A DNA stretch of 58,396 nt, from contig CAJUDX010000008.1 in the NCBI GenBank assembly GCA_910584785.1, positions 14,384 to 72,779 on the forward strand, written 5' to 3'. The stretch is from an uncultured Lachnospiraceae bacterium (GTDB lineage Bacteria > Bacillota > Clostridia > Lachnospirales > Lachnospiraceae). The notes under the pieces were generated by a model that saw nothing but the letters and a program-made list of their open reading frames with translations, had not been told where the DNA came from and made no database searches. Below are positions 32,323-41,345 of this stretch, piece by piece; within the stretch, counting starts at the first letter, position 1; each line of letters begins with the position of its first letter. Made by a program: the position numbers and the translations under genes.

Positions 32323-32880
32323 ATGATGCCAGAACTTTCCCTGAATGTATTGGATGTAACAGAAAATTCCACGCGGGCAGGGGCAAAGCTGGTGTCTATC
32401 CGGGTGACAGCGGATCACGGGTCCGATACGCTGACGATTCAGATTGAGGACGACGGATGCGGGATGACAAAAGAGCAGGTCGAACAGGTAACTGATCCGT
32501 TTTTTACCACGAGAACGACGAGAAAGGTCGGACTTGGGATTCCTTTTTACAAGTATGCGGCGGAGAGCACAGGGGGAAGCTTTTCCATTGTCTCTGAAGT
32601 GGGAAAAGGGACGACGGTGATGGCGGTGTTTGGGCTGTCCCATATTGACCGGATGCCTTTGGGCGATATCAGCAGTACTATACATACCTTAGTCGTTTAT
32701 CATCCGGAAACAGACTTTGTGTATACCTATCAGGTGGATGACCGGGAATTTACGTTAGATACCAGGGAATTAAGGGAGATACTGGAGGGGGTTCCTTTTT
32801 CGGAACCGGAAGTTTCCCAGTACATAATGGAGTTTTTGACAGAAAATAAAAGTGAAGTGGATCAAGGCGTGGTGCTGTGA
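32323..32880 (+). CDS. HATPase domain protein in hydrogenase operon
   Basis: The 185-residue product contains a GHKL ATPase fold: LNVLDVTENSTRAGAKLVSI (N box), IEDDGCGM and TRKVGLGIPFYK, followed by a 70-residue extension with no known domain. There is no membrane segment or phospho-acceptor His. It lies 2 bases after the NuoE-like gene, so translation is coupled. Homologues next to nuoE/nuoF in Clostridia have no settled role; regulation of hydrogenase expression is a guess. Confidence 0.82.
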   Translation: MMPELSLNVLDVTENSTRAGAKLVSIRVTADHGSDTLTIQIEDDGCGMTKEQVEQVTDPFFTTRTTRKVGLGIPFYKYAAESTGGSFSIVSEVGKGTTVMAVFGLSHIDRMPLGDISSTIHTLVVYHPETDFVYTYQVDDREFTLDTRELREILEGVPFSEPEVSQYIMEFLTENKSEVDQGVVL

Positions 32881-32960
32881 TTTTTCCATGCGCTGCATAA
32901 GGTTTGACGGCAGCGCGCAGGAAAGCGTGCAGGCACACACAGACAGATTGGAGGAAAAAC

Positions 32961-33338
32961 ATGAAAAGTCTTGCTGAATTAAAGGCAATTCGGGAAAAGA
33001 TGCAGAACCAGGTTGGTCTGCGGGCAGAGGATCACAACCATACCAGAGTTGTTGTGGGTATGGCTACCTGTGGAATCGCTGCAGGCGCAAGGCCGGTTCT
33101 GACCAAGCTTTCTCAGGAAGTACAGGAAAGAGGTCTGACGGACAAGGTAGCCGTTACCCAGACGGGCTGCATCGGCTTATGCCAGTTTGAGCCCATCGTT
33201 GAGGTTATGGTTCCGGGCGAGCCGAAGGTGACCTATATCCGTATGGACGCAGAGAAGGCTGTTGAAGTAGTAAACCGTCATCTGATCGGCGGACACGTGG
33301 TAGAAGAGTATACTCTTAGTTCTACCGATATGAAATAA
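32961..33338 (+). CDS. (2Fe-2S) thioredoxin-like ferredoxin
   Basis: The 125-residue protein resembles the C-terminal half of NuoE. Cys ligands are visible in MATCGIAAGARPV and QTGCIGLCQFEP. Such small ferredoxins accompany the NuoF-like subunit in hydrogenase operons and are usually electron-transfer partners. The ATG at 32961 follows GGAGGA; the frame extends to 32904 without support. Fourteen bases separate it from the NuoF-like gene. Confidence 0.88.
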   Translation: MKSLAELKAIREKMQNQVGLRAEDHNHTRVVVGMATCGIAAGARPVLTKLSQEVQERGLTDKVAVTQTGCIGLCQFEPIVEVMVPGEPKVTYIRMDAEKAVEVVNRHLIGGHVVEEYTLSSTDMK

Positions 33339-33352
33339 GGAGGAAGACTATT

Positions 33353-35140
33353 ATGTATCGTTCACATGTATTGGTCTGCGGCGGAACCGGATGTACTTCC
33401 TCTGGAAGCCCACAGATTATTGAAAGATTAAATGATGAGATTGTAAAGCAGGGCCTGCAGGACGAGGTGGCGGTTATCCAGACCGGATGCCACGGTCTTT
33501 GTGCACTTGGCCCGATTATGATTGTTTACCCGGATGCAAGCTTTTACTCCATGGTTAAGGTGGAGGATATCCCGGAGATCGTTTCCGAGCATTTGTTAAA
33601 GGGGCGTGTGGTTACCCGGCTTCTCTATGATGAAACCGTAACCAGCGGCGGCGTTAAGGCGCTGATCGATACCGATTTCTATAAAAAGCAGCACCGTGTA
33701 GCGTTAAGAAACTGCGGTGTGATTAACCCGGAAGTGATTGACGAGTACATAGGAACCGGCGGCTACGAGGCTCTGGGTAAGGTTTTAACCGAGATGACCC
33801 CGGACGATGTTATTCAGATTCTTCTGGATTCCGGCCTGCGCGGAAGAGGGGGCGGCGGCTTCCCGACCGGCTTAAAGTGGAAGCTGGCAAAGCAGAACGA
33901 CGCGGATCAGAAGTATGTCTGCTGTAATGCCGACGAGGGCGACCCGGGTGCATTTATGGACCGTTCCGTACTGGAAGGCGATCCCCACGTTGTACTGGAA
34001 GCGATGGCGATTGCCGGTTATGCGATTGGCGCAAGCCAGGGTTATATCTACGTTCGTGCAGAGTACCCGATTGCCGTTGACCGCTTAAAGATTGCGATTG
34101 AGCAGGCAAGAGAGTATAACTTATTAGGAAAAGATATTTTCGGAACCGGTTTTGATTTTGATATTGACCTGCGTCTTGGCGCCGGTGCGTTTGTGTGCGG
34201 TGAGGAAACAGCGCTGATGACCTCCATCGAAGGCAAGAGAGGCGAGCCTCGTCCCCGTCCGCCGTTCCCGGCACAGAAAGGTCTGTTCGGCAAGCCGACG
34301 ATCTTAAATAACGTAGAAACCTATGCAAATATTCCGCAGATTATTTTAAACGGAGCAGAGTGGTTTGCTTCGATGGGAACCGAAAAGTCAAAGGGAACCA
34401 AGGTATTTGCCTTAGGCGGCAAGATTCATAATACCGGTCTGGTAGAGATTCCGATGGGAACCACCCTGCGCGAAGTTATCGAAGAGATCGGCGGCGGCAT
34501 CCCCAACGGCAAGAAGTTTAAAGCGGCACAGACGGGCGGCCCGTCCGGCGGATGTATCCCGGCAGAGCATTTTGATATCCCGATTGACTATGATAACCTG
34601 ATTGCCATCGGTTCCATGATGGGTTCCGGCGGTCTGATTGTTATGGACGAAGATGACTGTATGGTTGATATCGCCAAGTTCTTCTTGGAGTTTACGGTGG
34701 AAGAGTCCTGCGGCAAGTGTACGCCATGTCGTGTCGGCACGCGCCGTATGCTGGAGATCTTAACAAAGATCACCAAGGGTCAGGCGACGATGGAAGATTT
34801 GGATAAGCTGGAAGAGCTTTGCTACTATATTAAGAACAATTCCCTCTGCGGTCTTGGCCAGACAGCGCCGAACCCCGTGCTTTCCACGCTTCGCTATTTC
34901 CGCGACGAGTATGAGGCACATATTAAAGAGAAGAGATGTCCGGCTGGTGTTTGTAAGTCCCTTCTTTCTTATGTTATTGATCGGGATAAGTGCCGCGGCT
35001 GTACATTGTGTGCAAGGAATTGTCCGGCAGGCGCAATTATCGGTTCAGTGAAGAACCCGCATATTATCGATGCTGAGAAGTGCGTGAAGTGCGGCGCTTG
35101 TATGGAAAAATGTAAGTTTGGCGCTATCGTGAAGAAATAA
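33353..35140 (+). CDS. NuoF-like flavin and NADH-binding subunit (HydB-like)
   Basis: The 595-residue subunit begins with a thioredoxin-like [2Fe-2S] domain (VCGGTGCTSSGSP, QTGCHGLCALGP). The FMN/NADH-binding NuoF core (GLRGRGGGGFPTGLKW, NADEGDPGAFMDR) follows, then a [4Fe-4S] site (ESCGKCTPCRVGTRRML) and a C-terminal 2[4Fe-4S] ferredoxin domain (CRGCTLCARNCP, CVKCGACMEKC). This domain order is that of HydB of trimeric bifurcating hydrogenases, which split electrons between NAD and ferredoxin. It has a strong RBS. Confidence 0.94.
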   Translation: MYRSHVLVCGGTGCTSSGSPQIIERLNDEIVKQGLQDEVAVIQTGCHGLCALGPIMIVYPDASFYSMVKVEDIPEIVSEHLLKGRVVTRLLYDETVTSGGVKALIDTDFYKKQHRVALRNCGVINPEVIDEYIGTGGYEALGKVLTEMTPDDVIQILLDSGLRGRGGGGFPTGLKWKLAKQNDADQKYVCCNADEGDPGAFMDRSVLEGDPHVVLEAMAIAGYAIGASQGYIYVRAEYPIAVDRLKIAIEQAREYNLLGKDIFGTGFDFDIDLRLGAGAFVCGEETALMTSIEGKRGEPRPRPPFPAQKGLFGKPTILNNVETYANIPQIILNGAEWFASMGTEKSKGTKVFALGGKIHNTGLVEIPMGTTLREVIEEIGGGIPNGKKFKAAQTGGPSGGCIPAEHFDIPIDYDNLIAIGSMMGSGGLIVMDEDDCMVDIAKFFLEFTVEESCGKCTPCRVGTRRMLEILTKITKGQATMEDLDKLEELCYYIKNNSLCGLGQTAPNPVLSTLRYFRDEYEAHIKEKRCPAGVCKSLLSYVIDRDKCRGCTLCARNCPAGAIIGSVKNPHIIDAEKCVKCGACMEKCKFGAIVKK

Positions 35141-35155
35141 GGGAGGAAAGAACAA

Positions 35156-36898
35156 ATGGAAAATGTTACATTAAAAATCAACGGCATGGAAGTTTCTGCG
35201 CCGAAGGGTTCTACGATCCTCGAAGCAGCAAGACTTGCCCACATTGAAATTCCTACCCTGTGCTTTTTAAAGGAAATCAATGAAATTGGTGCCTGCCGTA
35301 TCTGTGTAGTTGAGGTTAAGGGGGCAAGAAGCCTGGTGGCCTCCTGCGTATACCCGGTTGCTGAGGGTATGGAAGTCTGGACGAATACACCAAAGGTACT
35401 CGATTCCCGCAAGAAAACCCTTCAGCTTTTACTGTCAAATCATGATCGGAAATGTTTATCCTGCGTAAGAAGCGGAAACTGTGAACTGCAGCAGCTTGCA
35501 AAAGAACTGGGTGTGGAGGATGAAAGCTATTACGACGGCGATAAGACCCCGTCCTGTATCGACGATTCCGCGGCACACATGCTGCGCGACAACTCCAAGT
35601 GTATCCTCTGCCGCCGCTGCGTAGCGGTTTGTGAGAACGTACAGGGCATCGGTGTTATCGGGGCAAACGAGCGCGGATTCCATACGAATATCGGTTCTGC
35701 GTTTGAGATGGGTCTGGGTGAAACCTCCTGCGTATCCTGCGGACAGTGTATCGCTGTATGTCCTACCGGGGCATTGACCGAAAAATCCTGCATCGATGAT
35801 GTACTGGCAGCCATCCACGATCCGTCTAAGCATGTGATCGTACAGACGGCACCGGCAGTTCGTGCAGGCTTAGGCGAAGAGTTTGGCTATCCGATCGGAA
35901 CGGATGTCGAGGGCAAGATGGCAGCCGCCCTGCGCCGGATTGGATTTGATAAGGTATTTGACACGGATTTCAGTGCAGACCTCACCATTATGGAAGAGGC
36001 ACATGAGTTTATCCACCGTGTACAGAATAACGGCGTACTTCCGCTGATTACCTCCTGTTCTCCGGGCTGGGTAAAATACTGTGAGCATTACTTCCCGGAT
36101 ATGACCGAAAACCTTTCTTCCTGCAAGTCGCCGCAGCAGATGTTCGGCGCGATTGCAAAGAGCTATTATGCGGAGAAGGCCGGCATTGACCCGAAGGATA
36201 TCGTATCCGTATCGGTAATGCCGTGTACGGCGAAGAAGTTTGAGATTGGTCGTGCAGACGAGGACGGCGCAGGCTATCCCGACGTGGATTATTCCATGAC
36301 GACCAGAGAACTGGCGCGGATGATTAAGAAGGTTGGCCTTAAGTTCAGAGAACTGCCGGAAGAGAAGTTTGACGAGCCGTTAGGACTGGCAACGGGCGCC
36401 GGCGTAATCTTTGGCGCAACGGGCGGCGTTATGGAAGCAGCGCTTAGAACCGCAGTGGAAACGCTGACCGGTGAAGAACTTGCCGATGTTGATTTTGTCG
36501 ATGTCAGAGGTACAGAAGGAATTAAGGAGGCAACCTACAAGGTAGCAGGAATGGACGTTAAGGTTGCCGTAGCTTCCGGTCTTGGCAATGCGAGAAAGCT
36601 TTTGAATATGGTGAAGAACGGGGAAGCCGATTATCACTTTATTGAAATTATGGGATGTCCGGGCGGATGTGTCAACGGCGGCGGGCAGCCGCAGCAGCCA
36701 GGGCATGTAAGAAATACCGAAGATATTCGTGCACTGCGTGCAAAGGTGCTTTACGATCTGGATAAGAGTAACCCGATCCGTAAGTCTCATGAGAACCCGG
36801 CAATTAAGGAACTGTATGCGACCTACCTTGGCGAGCCGGGAAGCAAGAAGGCGCATCATCTGCTGCATACGACGTATGTGAAAAGAAGTGTGAACTAA
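35156..36898 (+). CDS. hydA: group A [FeFe] hydrogenase catalytic subunit (HydA-like)
   Basis: The 580-residue subunit has an N-terminal [2Fe-2S] domain (IEIPTLCFLKEINEIGACRI), a His/Cys [4Fe-4S] segment (NHDRKCLSCVRSGNCELQ) and two [4Fe-4S] clusters (CILCRRCVAVC, CVSCGQCIAVCP). The H-cluster domain has TSCSPGWVKY, MPCTAKKFE and EIMGCPGGCVNGGGQP, and ends with the small-subunit-like tail KELYATYLGEPGSKKAHH. It catalyses H2 evolution or uptake and is the last gene of the operon. Trimeric electron bifurcation with NADH and ferredoxin is inferred from the partners. Maturases HydEFG are not in the window. Confidence 0.95.
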   Translation: MENVTLKINGMEVSAPKGSTILEAARLAHIEIPTLCFLKEINEIGACRICVVEVKGARSLVASCVYPVAEGMEVWTNTPKVLDSRKKTLQLLLSNHDRKCLSCVRSGNCELQQLAKELGVEDESYYDGDKTPSCIDDSAAHMLRDNSKCILCRRCVAVCENVQGIGVIGANERGFHTNIGSAFEMGLGETSCVSCGQCIAVCPTGALTEKSCIDDVLAAIHDPSKHVIVQTAPAVRAGLGEEFGYPIGTDVEGKMAAALRRIGFDKVFDTDFSADLTIMEEAHEFIHRVQNNGVLPLITSCSPGWVKYCEHYFPDMTENLSSCKSPQQMFGAIAKSYYAEKAGIDPKDIVSVSVMPCTAKKFEIGRADEDGAGYPDVDYSMTTRELARMIKKVGLKFRELPEEKFDEPLGLATGAGVIFGATGGVMEAALRTAVETLTGEELADVDFVDVRGTEGIKEATYKVAGMDVKVAVASGLGNARKLLNMVKNGEADYHFIEIMGCPGGCVNGGGQPQQPGHVRNTEDIRALRAKVLYDLDKSNPIRKSHENPAIKELYATYLGEPGSKKAHHLLHTTYVKRSVN

Positions 36899-36934
36899 AA
36901 TTTTCCTGAAAAACAGGGGAATTGCTGAATAAAG

Positions 36935-36990
36935 AATACAGGCTTTCCATGCATTGTTTGATGGTTTGGAAAGCCTGTATTTCGTTTTTA
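36935..36990 (+). terminator. strong terminator of the hydrogenase operon
   Basis: AATACAGGCTTTCCA (36935-36949) is exactly complementary to TGGAAAGCCTGTATT (36967-36981), with T-rich sequence after it. A small open frame crossing it was not accepted as a gene. Confidence 0.9.
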
Positions 36991-37047
36991 CTTTTTGTTA
37001 TGGCAAGTGTGGCTGCGTACTGGCTGTGTGTTAAACGGGGATTTTGG

Positions 37048-38256
37048 TTATCGCTCCTCGTAAACCTGAAAGATATAAAATTTCAAATAGTAAGAGGATT
37101 CTTCCCTTGACCATAAAATGGGATGGTCGGCAGCCTGGGTACGGTATTCGACCTGGCGCAGGCGTTTATGCACTCCGGCAGCGGCTTCCTGTATGGTTTT
37201 GGCAAAAAGTTCAGGGTTCATAAAATGGCTGCATGAACAGGTGGCTAAAAAGCCGCCGTCCTTTACCAGCTTCATTCCCCGCAGGTTGATTTCCCGGTAG
37301 CCCTTTACGGCGTTTTTAATAGAATTTCTGGATTTGGTAAAAGCAGGCGGGTCGAGGATCACCAGGTCGAATCTTTCTCCTGCGGCGTCTAACTGGGGAA
37401 GGAGATCAAAGACATCCGCGCACTGGAAATGCACCCGGTCAGAAAGTCCGTTTAATTCGGCATTTTCTCTTGCCTGGTTAATAGCAAGGGAGGAGGCGTC
37501 CACGCCCAAAACCGAGACCGCTCCGGCAATCCCGGCATTTAAGGCAAAGGAACCAGTGTGGGTAAAGCAGTCCAGCACCTTTTTTCCTGGGCAAAGACGG
37601 TGAATCGCCAGGCGGTTGTATTTCTGATCCAGGAAAAATCCGGTTTTTTGTCCGTCCTCTACATCCACCAGGTAGCGGACACCGTTTTCCATGATTTCTA
37701 CCTTGGTATCGAAGGGGGCGCCGATAAATCCCTTATGGCGTTCCAGCCCTTCCTGAAGGCGGACTTTGGCGTCGCTACGCTCATAAATCCCACGGATGGA
37801 AATGCTGTCCTCTTTGAGTACAGCCTGAAGCTTTTCCAAAATAAGCATTTTCCAGCGCTCAATGCCAAGCGCCAGGGATTCCACCACAAGAACATCAGAA
37901 AATTTATCGACAACAATTCCGGGGAGAAAGTCGGCCTCCCCAAAGATAATGCGGCAGCTTGACGTATCCACCACCGATTTTCTGTATTCCCAGGCGTCGC
38001 GTACGCGCTGTTCAATCCATGTTTCGTCCAGGATAACTCCCTTTTTCCGGGTCATCATGCGTATGGTGATGGTGGAGTTTGTATTGATAAATCCCTGTCC
38101 TAAAGGATAGCCGTCGAAATCCTCCACATTGACCATATCCCCATTTTGATAGTGACCGGAAATTAATTCAATTTCATTATCGTAAATCCAGGCCCCGCCG
38201 GCTTTTAATGAGCGCCCGGCGCCTTTTTTTATGCGTGCGGTTGCAAATTCCATCAT
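37048..38256 (-). CDS. class I SAM-dependent rRNA methyltransferase (RlmI-like)
   Basis: The 402-residue enzyme has an N-terminal PUA-like domain (MEFATARIKKGAGRSLKAGG, AWIYDNEI), a middle domain and a Rossmann methyltransferase domain (VLDCFTHTGSFALNAG, VDASSLAINQARENAELNG, LVILDPPAFTKS). It resembles RlmI, the 23S rRNA m5C methyltransferase; the catalytic Cys is probably that of TCSCSHFM. The start at 38256 or 38253 follows AAAGGA. Its 5' region holds tandem repeats (38310-38400). It is convergent with the hydrogenase operon. Confidence 0.88.
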   Translation of the reverse strand: MMEFATARIKKGAGRSLKAGGAWIYDNEIELISGHYQNGDMVNVEDFDGYPLGQGFINTNSTITIRMMTRKKGVILDETWIEQRVRDAWEYRKSVVDTSSCRIIFGEADFLPGIVVDKFSDVLVVESLALGIERWKMLILEKLQAVLKEDSISIRGIYERSDAKVRLQEGLERHKGFIGAPFDTKVEIMENGVRYLVDVEDGQKTGFFLDQKYNRLAIHRLCPGKKVLDCFTHTGSFALNAGIAGAVSVLGVDASSLAINQARENAELNGLSDRVHFQCADVFDLLPQLDAAGERFDLVILDPPAFTKSRNSIKNAVKGYREINLRGMKLVKDGGFLATCSCSHFMNPELFAKTIQEAAAGVHKRLRQVEYRTQAADHPILWSREESSYYLKFYIFQVYEER

Positions 38257-38309
38257 TTTTCCTTTCTGCAAGAGCAGTTCCTTTCTTTGGCTTATTATCT
38301 GTTTTTGCT

Positions 38310-38400
38310 GTAATCTGTCTATGATACAATGCCTTTTCCCATGGTAATCTGTCCATGATACAATGTTTTTTCCATGGTGCTCCGTCTATTGTGTACGGCT
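38310..38400. repeat. 33/34-bp tandem duplication upstream of RlmI-like gene
   Basis: Units 38310-38343 and 38344-38376 share GTAATCTGTC(T/C)ATGATACAATG and a T/C-rich end with CCATG. A third degenerate unit begins at 38377. They lie in the leader or promoter of the minus-strand gene. Confidence 0.78.
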
Positions 38401-38585
38401 CTTTTTGATTATAACGTATTTGTGCTGATTTTTACAAGACAAAGTTAAACGATCGGGTTGAAATAATAAGTTAAAACAGAGCGAACAGATATATTTCCCT
38501 TTTTGCTTTTCCTGTGCTATAATTTTGAACAGGGTTTACAGAGAAAGATGTGGTGGATAAGAGTAAAGGCAGGGAGGAAGAAACC

Positions 38586-39059
38586 ATGGAAGAAAAGACC
38601 AATGTAATGCGGATTCTGGAACAGAAAAAAGTTCCTTATCAGGCACATTTTTATGGGGATACGAAAGCCATCAGCGGAACTGAGGTGGCGGCAATCCTTG
38701 GAGAAAATCCGGCCCAGGTGTTTAAGACGCTGGTAACAGCGGGAAAGACCGGGCAGCATTATGTGTTTGTGATTCCTGTGGAAAAGGAACTGGATTTGAA
38801 AAAAGCGGCAAAGGCGGTCGGAGAAAAGTCGATTGCCATGATTAAAGCAAAGGAACTTTTGCCGCTTACCGGCTATATCCACGGGGGATGCTCACCGATT
38901 GGGATGAAGAAGTTTTTTAGGACAACGATTGATGAGAGCGTGGCTGGCTGGGACAGCTTTTTATTCAGCGCCGGGAAAATCGGCTATCAGATTGAGATGT
39001 CGCCGGAGGATTTGCAGAAGGTGATCACTTATCGGACGGCAGATCTGACAGTGGAGTAA
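38586..39059 (+). CDS. ybaK: Cys-tRNA(Pro) deacylase YbaK/EbsC
   Basis: The 157-residue product shows the YbaK/EbsC fold pattern: MRILEQKKVPYQAHFYG, VFKTLVTAGKTGQHYVFVIP, the conserved Lys-rich KKAAKAVGEKSIAMI and GGCSPIGMKKFF. YbaK hydrolyses mischarged Cys-tRNA(Pro). The ATG at 38586 follows GGGAGGAAG; the frame begins at 38550 without an RBS. TATAAT at 38518 could be its -10, with a weak -35. Confidence 0.92.
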   Translation: MEEKTNVMRILEQKKVPYQAHFYGDTKAISGTEVAAILGENPAQVFKTLVTAGKTGQHYVFVIPVEKELDLKKAAKAVGEKSIAMIKAKELLPLTGYIHGGCSPIGMKKFFRTTIDESVAGWDSFLFSAGKIGYQIEMSPEDLQKVITYRTADLTVE

Positions 39060-39087
39060 ACGGGCAGAAAATTGAGGGTAATGATTG

Positions 39088-40098
39088 ATGGAAAAACGGG
39101 AAATGACAATTAATGAAATTGCCGCACTTGCCGGGGTTTCACGGGCGACAGTATCGAGGTATTTGAATAAAGGCTACGTCAGTGAGGAAAAACGGGAGAA
39201 GATTCGGAAGGTAATTGAGGAAACGGGGTATCAGCCTTTTTCTCAGGCCCAGATGCTTCGCTCCCGCAAGACAAAGCTGATTGGTGTGATTATTCCCAAG
39301 ATTAACTCACATACGATCAGCCGTATGGTTGGGGGAATCAGTAAGATTCTATCGGAGAATGATTATCAGCTGATTTTAGCGAATACGGAAAATAATGAAG
39401 GGGAAGAGCTAAAGTATTTAAAGTTATTTCAGAAAAACCGGGTGGACGGGGTGATCTTGTCGGGAACGATTTTTACAAAAAAGCACATCCAGCTTATTAG
39501 AGAGTATCAGGTTCCTATCGTTATCCTGGGGCAGAGGCTGTCCGGGCATTCCTGCGTGTACCAGGATGATTTCCATGCGGCAAAGGAGATGGCAGGACGG
39601 CTTTTGCAGCATTGCCGTTGTCTTTGCTATATTGGTGTGACGAAAAAGGATGAGGCCGCGGGACGGGGGCGGCAGGAAGGTGTGGAGGAAGCTTTTCGGG
39701 AAATGGGAATGAACCTGGAGAAATGGCAGACACAGGAAGGGGCATTTAACGTGGAAGCGGGAATCAGTGCTGCCCAGAAGCTTTTGGAGCGCTGCCCGGA
39801 AATGGATGGCCTTTTGTGCGCTACGGATGAACTGGCAATCGGGGCAATGCTTTACTTAAAAGCCCAGGGGAAAAAGATCCCTGAAGAAATCCGGGTTGCC
39901 GGGTTTGGCGATACACCAATGGCACAGATTGTAGAACCAAATTTGACTTCGGTTCACTATTATTACAAGACCAGCGGGGAAGAAGCAGCGCAGCTGATGA
40001 TGAATCTTCTGGAAATGGAAAAACCAGTGCATAAAGAAGTGAAGATGGGATTTGAAATCGTATGCCGTGAATCATCAGGGAATGTAGCTGTGCGATAG
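39088..40098 (+). CDS. LacI family transcriptional regulator
   Basis: The 336-residue repressor has the N-terminal LacI helix-turn-helix (TINEIAALAGVSRATVSRYL) and hinge, then a periplasmic-binding-protein-like core (LIGVIIPKINSHTISRMVGG, ATDELAIGAMLYLK, AGFGDTPMAQIVEPNLTSV). It precedes the HAD phosphatase and glucoside PTS genes and probably represses them through the site near 40261. GAGGG lies 9 bases before the ATG at 39088. The effector sugar is unknown. Confidence 0.9.
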   Translation: MEKREMTINEIAALAGVSRATVSRYLNKGYVSEEKREKIRKVIEETGYQPFSQAQMLRSRKTKLIGVIIPKINSHTISRMVGGISKILSENDYQLILANTENNEGEELKYLKLFQKNRVDGVILSGTIFTKKHIQLIREYQVPIVILGQRLSGHSCVYQDDFHAAKEMAGRLLQHCRCLCYIGVTKKDEAAGRGRQEGVEEAFREMGMNLEKWQTQEGAFNVEAGISAAQKLLERCPEMDGLLCATDELAIGAMLYLKAQGKKIPEEIRVAGFGDTPMAQIVEPNLTSVHYYYKTSGEEAAQLMMNLLEMEKPVHKEVKMGFEIVCRESSGNVAVR

Positions 40099-40106
40099 CG
40101 GCAGGT

Positions 40107-40182
40107 AAGGCAGCATAAAACCGAGAGTGGCAAAGCAGCATAAAACAGGGAGTAGCTAAAGAAGCAAAAACCAGAGATTAGT
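40107..40182. repeat. 25/26-bp degenerate tandem repeat
   Basis: Three units at 40107, 40132 and 40158 share AAAG(C/A)AGCATAAAACC and GAG(A)GT-type ends. They lie between the LacI gene and the PTS promoter. Confidence 0.6.
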
Positions 40183-40225
40183 AAAATTGTATAAAAAGAT
40201 GAACGAAAATCCGTCATTTTGCCGC

Positions 40226-40276
40226 TTTACAAAAAACAGAGATGATAATATCATGTTTATATGAGAACGATACCAT
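40226..40276 (+). promoter_or_regulatory. promoter and operator candidate for HAD-PTS genes
   Basis: TTTACA (40226-40231), 17 bases, TATCAT (40249-40254) form a good promoter. The -10 is part of the perfect dyad ATGATA-A-TATCAT (40242-40254). ATGAGAACGATACCAT at the expected transcription start resembles a LacI-family site. Control by the adjacent LacI regulator is likely. Confidence 0.65.
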
Positions 40277-40346
40277 ATAAAATAAAGAAAATCCTTTTGG
40301 ATGGGGCAGAGTTTATACGATAAAACACAGGGAAAAGGAGGAAAAG

Positions 40347-41177
40347 ATGGGAAAAAAACTTATTTTTTTGGATATTGACGGCACACTGACAAAAGCCGGG
40401 AGTAATGAAGTACCGGAGTCTGCATTAAAGGCAGTTCGGAGTGCGCAGAAAAAGGGACATTATGTTTTTTTGTGTACGGGAAGAAATTATGCCATGCTTT
40501 CGCCGCTTCTGCCGCTTGGGTTCGACGGCGCGATAGCAAGTTCCGGCGGGTATATTTTCTGCGGGGAAAAGGTGATTTATGACTGTCCGATGACGCAGGA
40601 GCAGAGGGAGCTGGCGATGAATGTTTTCAGTAAAAATAAGGTGTTTCGGACGGTTGAATGCAGGGATGGTTCGTATACCGATGAGGGGTTTAAGGAATTT
40701 CTGCGGGAAAATGTCAGACAGGGGGGGAGCAGTGAACTCCTTCGCTGGCGGGAACAGATTGAACATGATTTGAATATCCTGCCGATGAAGCAGTACAAGG
40801 GGCAGCCGGTGTATAAGATGGTATTGATGAGCCGTTCCCTGGAGCAATTAGAAGAACCAAGACGGGTATTACAGGGGGATTTTACATTCTGTATGCAGGA
40901 CGAGGATTCCTATGGGATAATTAACGGGGAATTGGTCAATAAAAAATTTAATAAAGGAAAGGGGATTGAAAAGGTCTGTGAATATCTGCATATTCATGTG
41001 AACGATACCATAGGATTTGGCGACAGCATGAACGATCTGGAGATGGTGGAAACCGTGGGGCTGAGTTTTTGCATGGAAAATGGAAACAGAAAATTAAAAG
41101 AACTTGCCGATAAGATTTGCCCGTCGGTGGAAGATAATGGATTATACCGTGGATTTTTGCAATGCGGGCTGGTGTAG
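40347..41177 (+). CDS. HAD superfamily Cof-type phosphatase
   Basis: The 276-residue hydrolase starts MGKKLIFLDIDGTLTKAG with the DxD motif I, has LCTGRNYAML (motif II), a C2B cap, a conserved Lys region (NKKFNKGKGIEKV) and GFGDSMNDLEMVE (motif III/IV). It belongs to the Cof/YbiV sugar-phosphatase group. Its place between a LacI repressor and a sugar PTS permease suggests action on the imported sugar phosphate. A strong AGGAGG-type RBS precedes the ATG. Confidence 0.92.
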   Translation: MGKKLIFLDIDGTLTKAGSNEVPESALKAVRSAQKKGHYVFLCTGRNYAMLSPLLPLGFDGAIASSGGYIFCGEKVIYDCPMTQEQRELAMNVFSKNKVFRTVECRDGSYTDEGFKEFLRENVRQGGSSELLRWREQIEHDLNILPMKQYKGQPVYKMVLMSRSLEQLEEPRRVLQGDFTFCMQDEDSYGIINGELVNKKFNKGKGIEKVCEYLHIHVNDTIGFGDSMNDLEMVETVGLSFCMENGNRKLKELADKICPSVEDNGLYRGFLQCGLV

Positions 41178-41231
41178 ACGGGGAAAATAATGATACAGGA
41201 CGCAGGCTGGCATAGACAGGGAAAATAATGA
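41167..41231. repeat. 38-bp direct duplication between HAD and PTS genes
   Basis: 41167-41193 and 41205-41231 share GGCTGG(T/C)(G/A)TAGAC and GGGAAAATAATGA. A shorter degenerate 15-bp repeat containing GAAATAG follows at about 41248-41288. Confidence 0.72.
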
Positions 41232-41345
41232 CAAGGTTTGCTGCGACAGAAAATAGTGGCAGGAGAAATAGCGAAAGAGGAAATAGCAGTAAAAAAATTG
41301 TATTCTGTGAATGAAAATTTATATCAAAAACAGGAGGATACGGAA

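Noticed and set aside
36922..37110. 62-codon frame after the hydrogenase gene
   Set aside because: Covers the operon terminator and the 3' end of the convergent methyltransferase gene.
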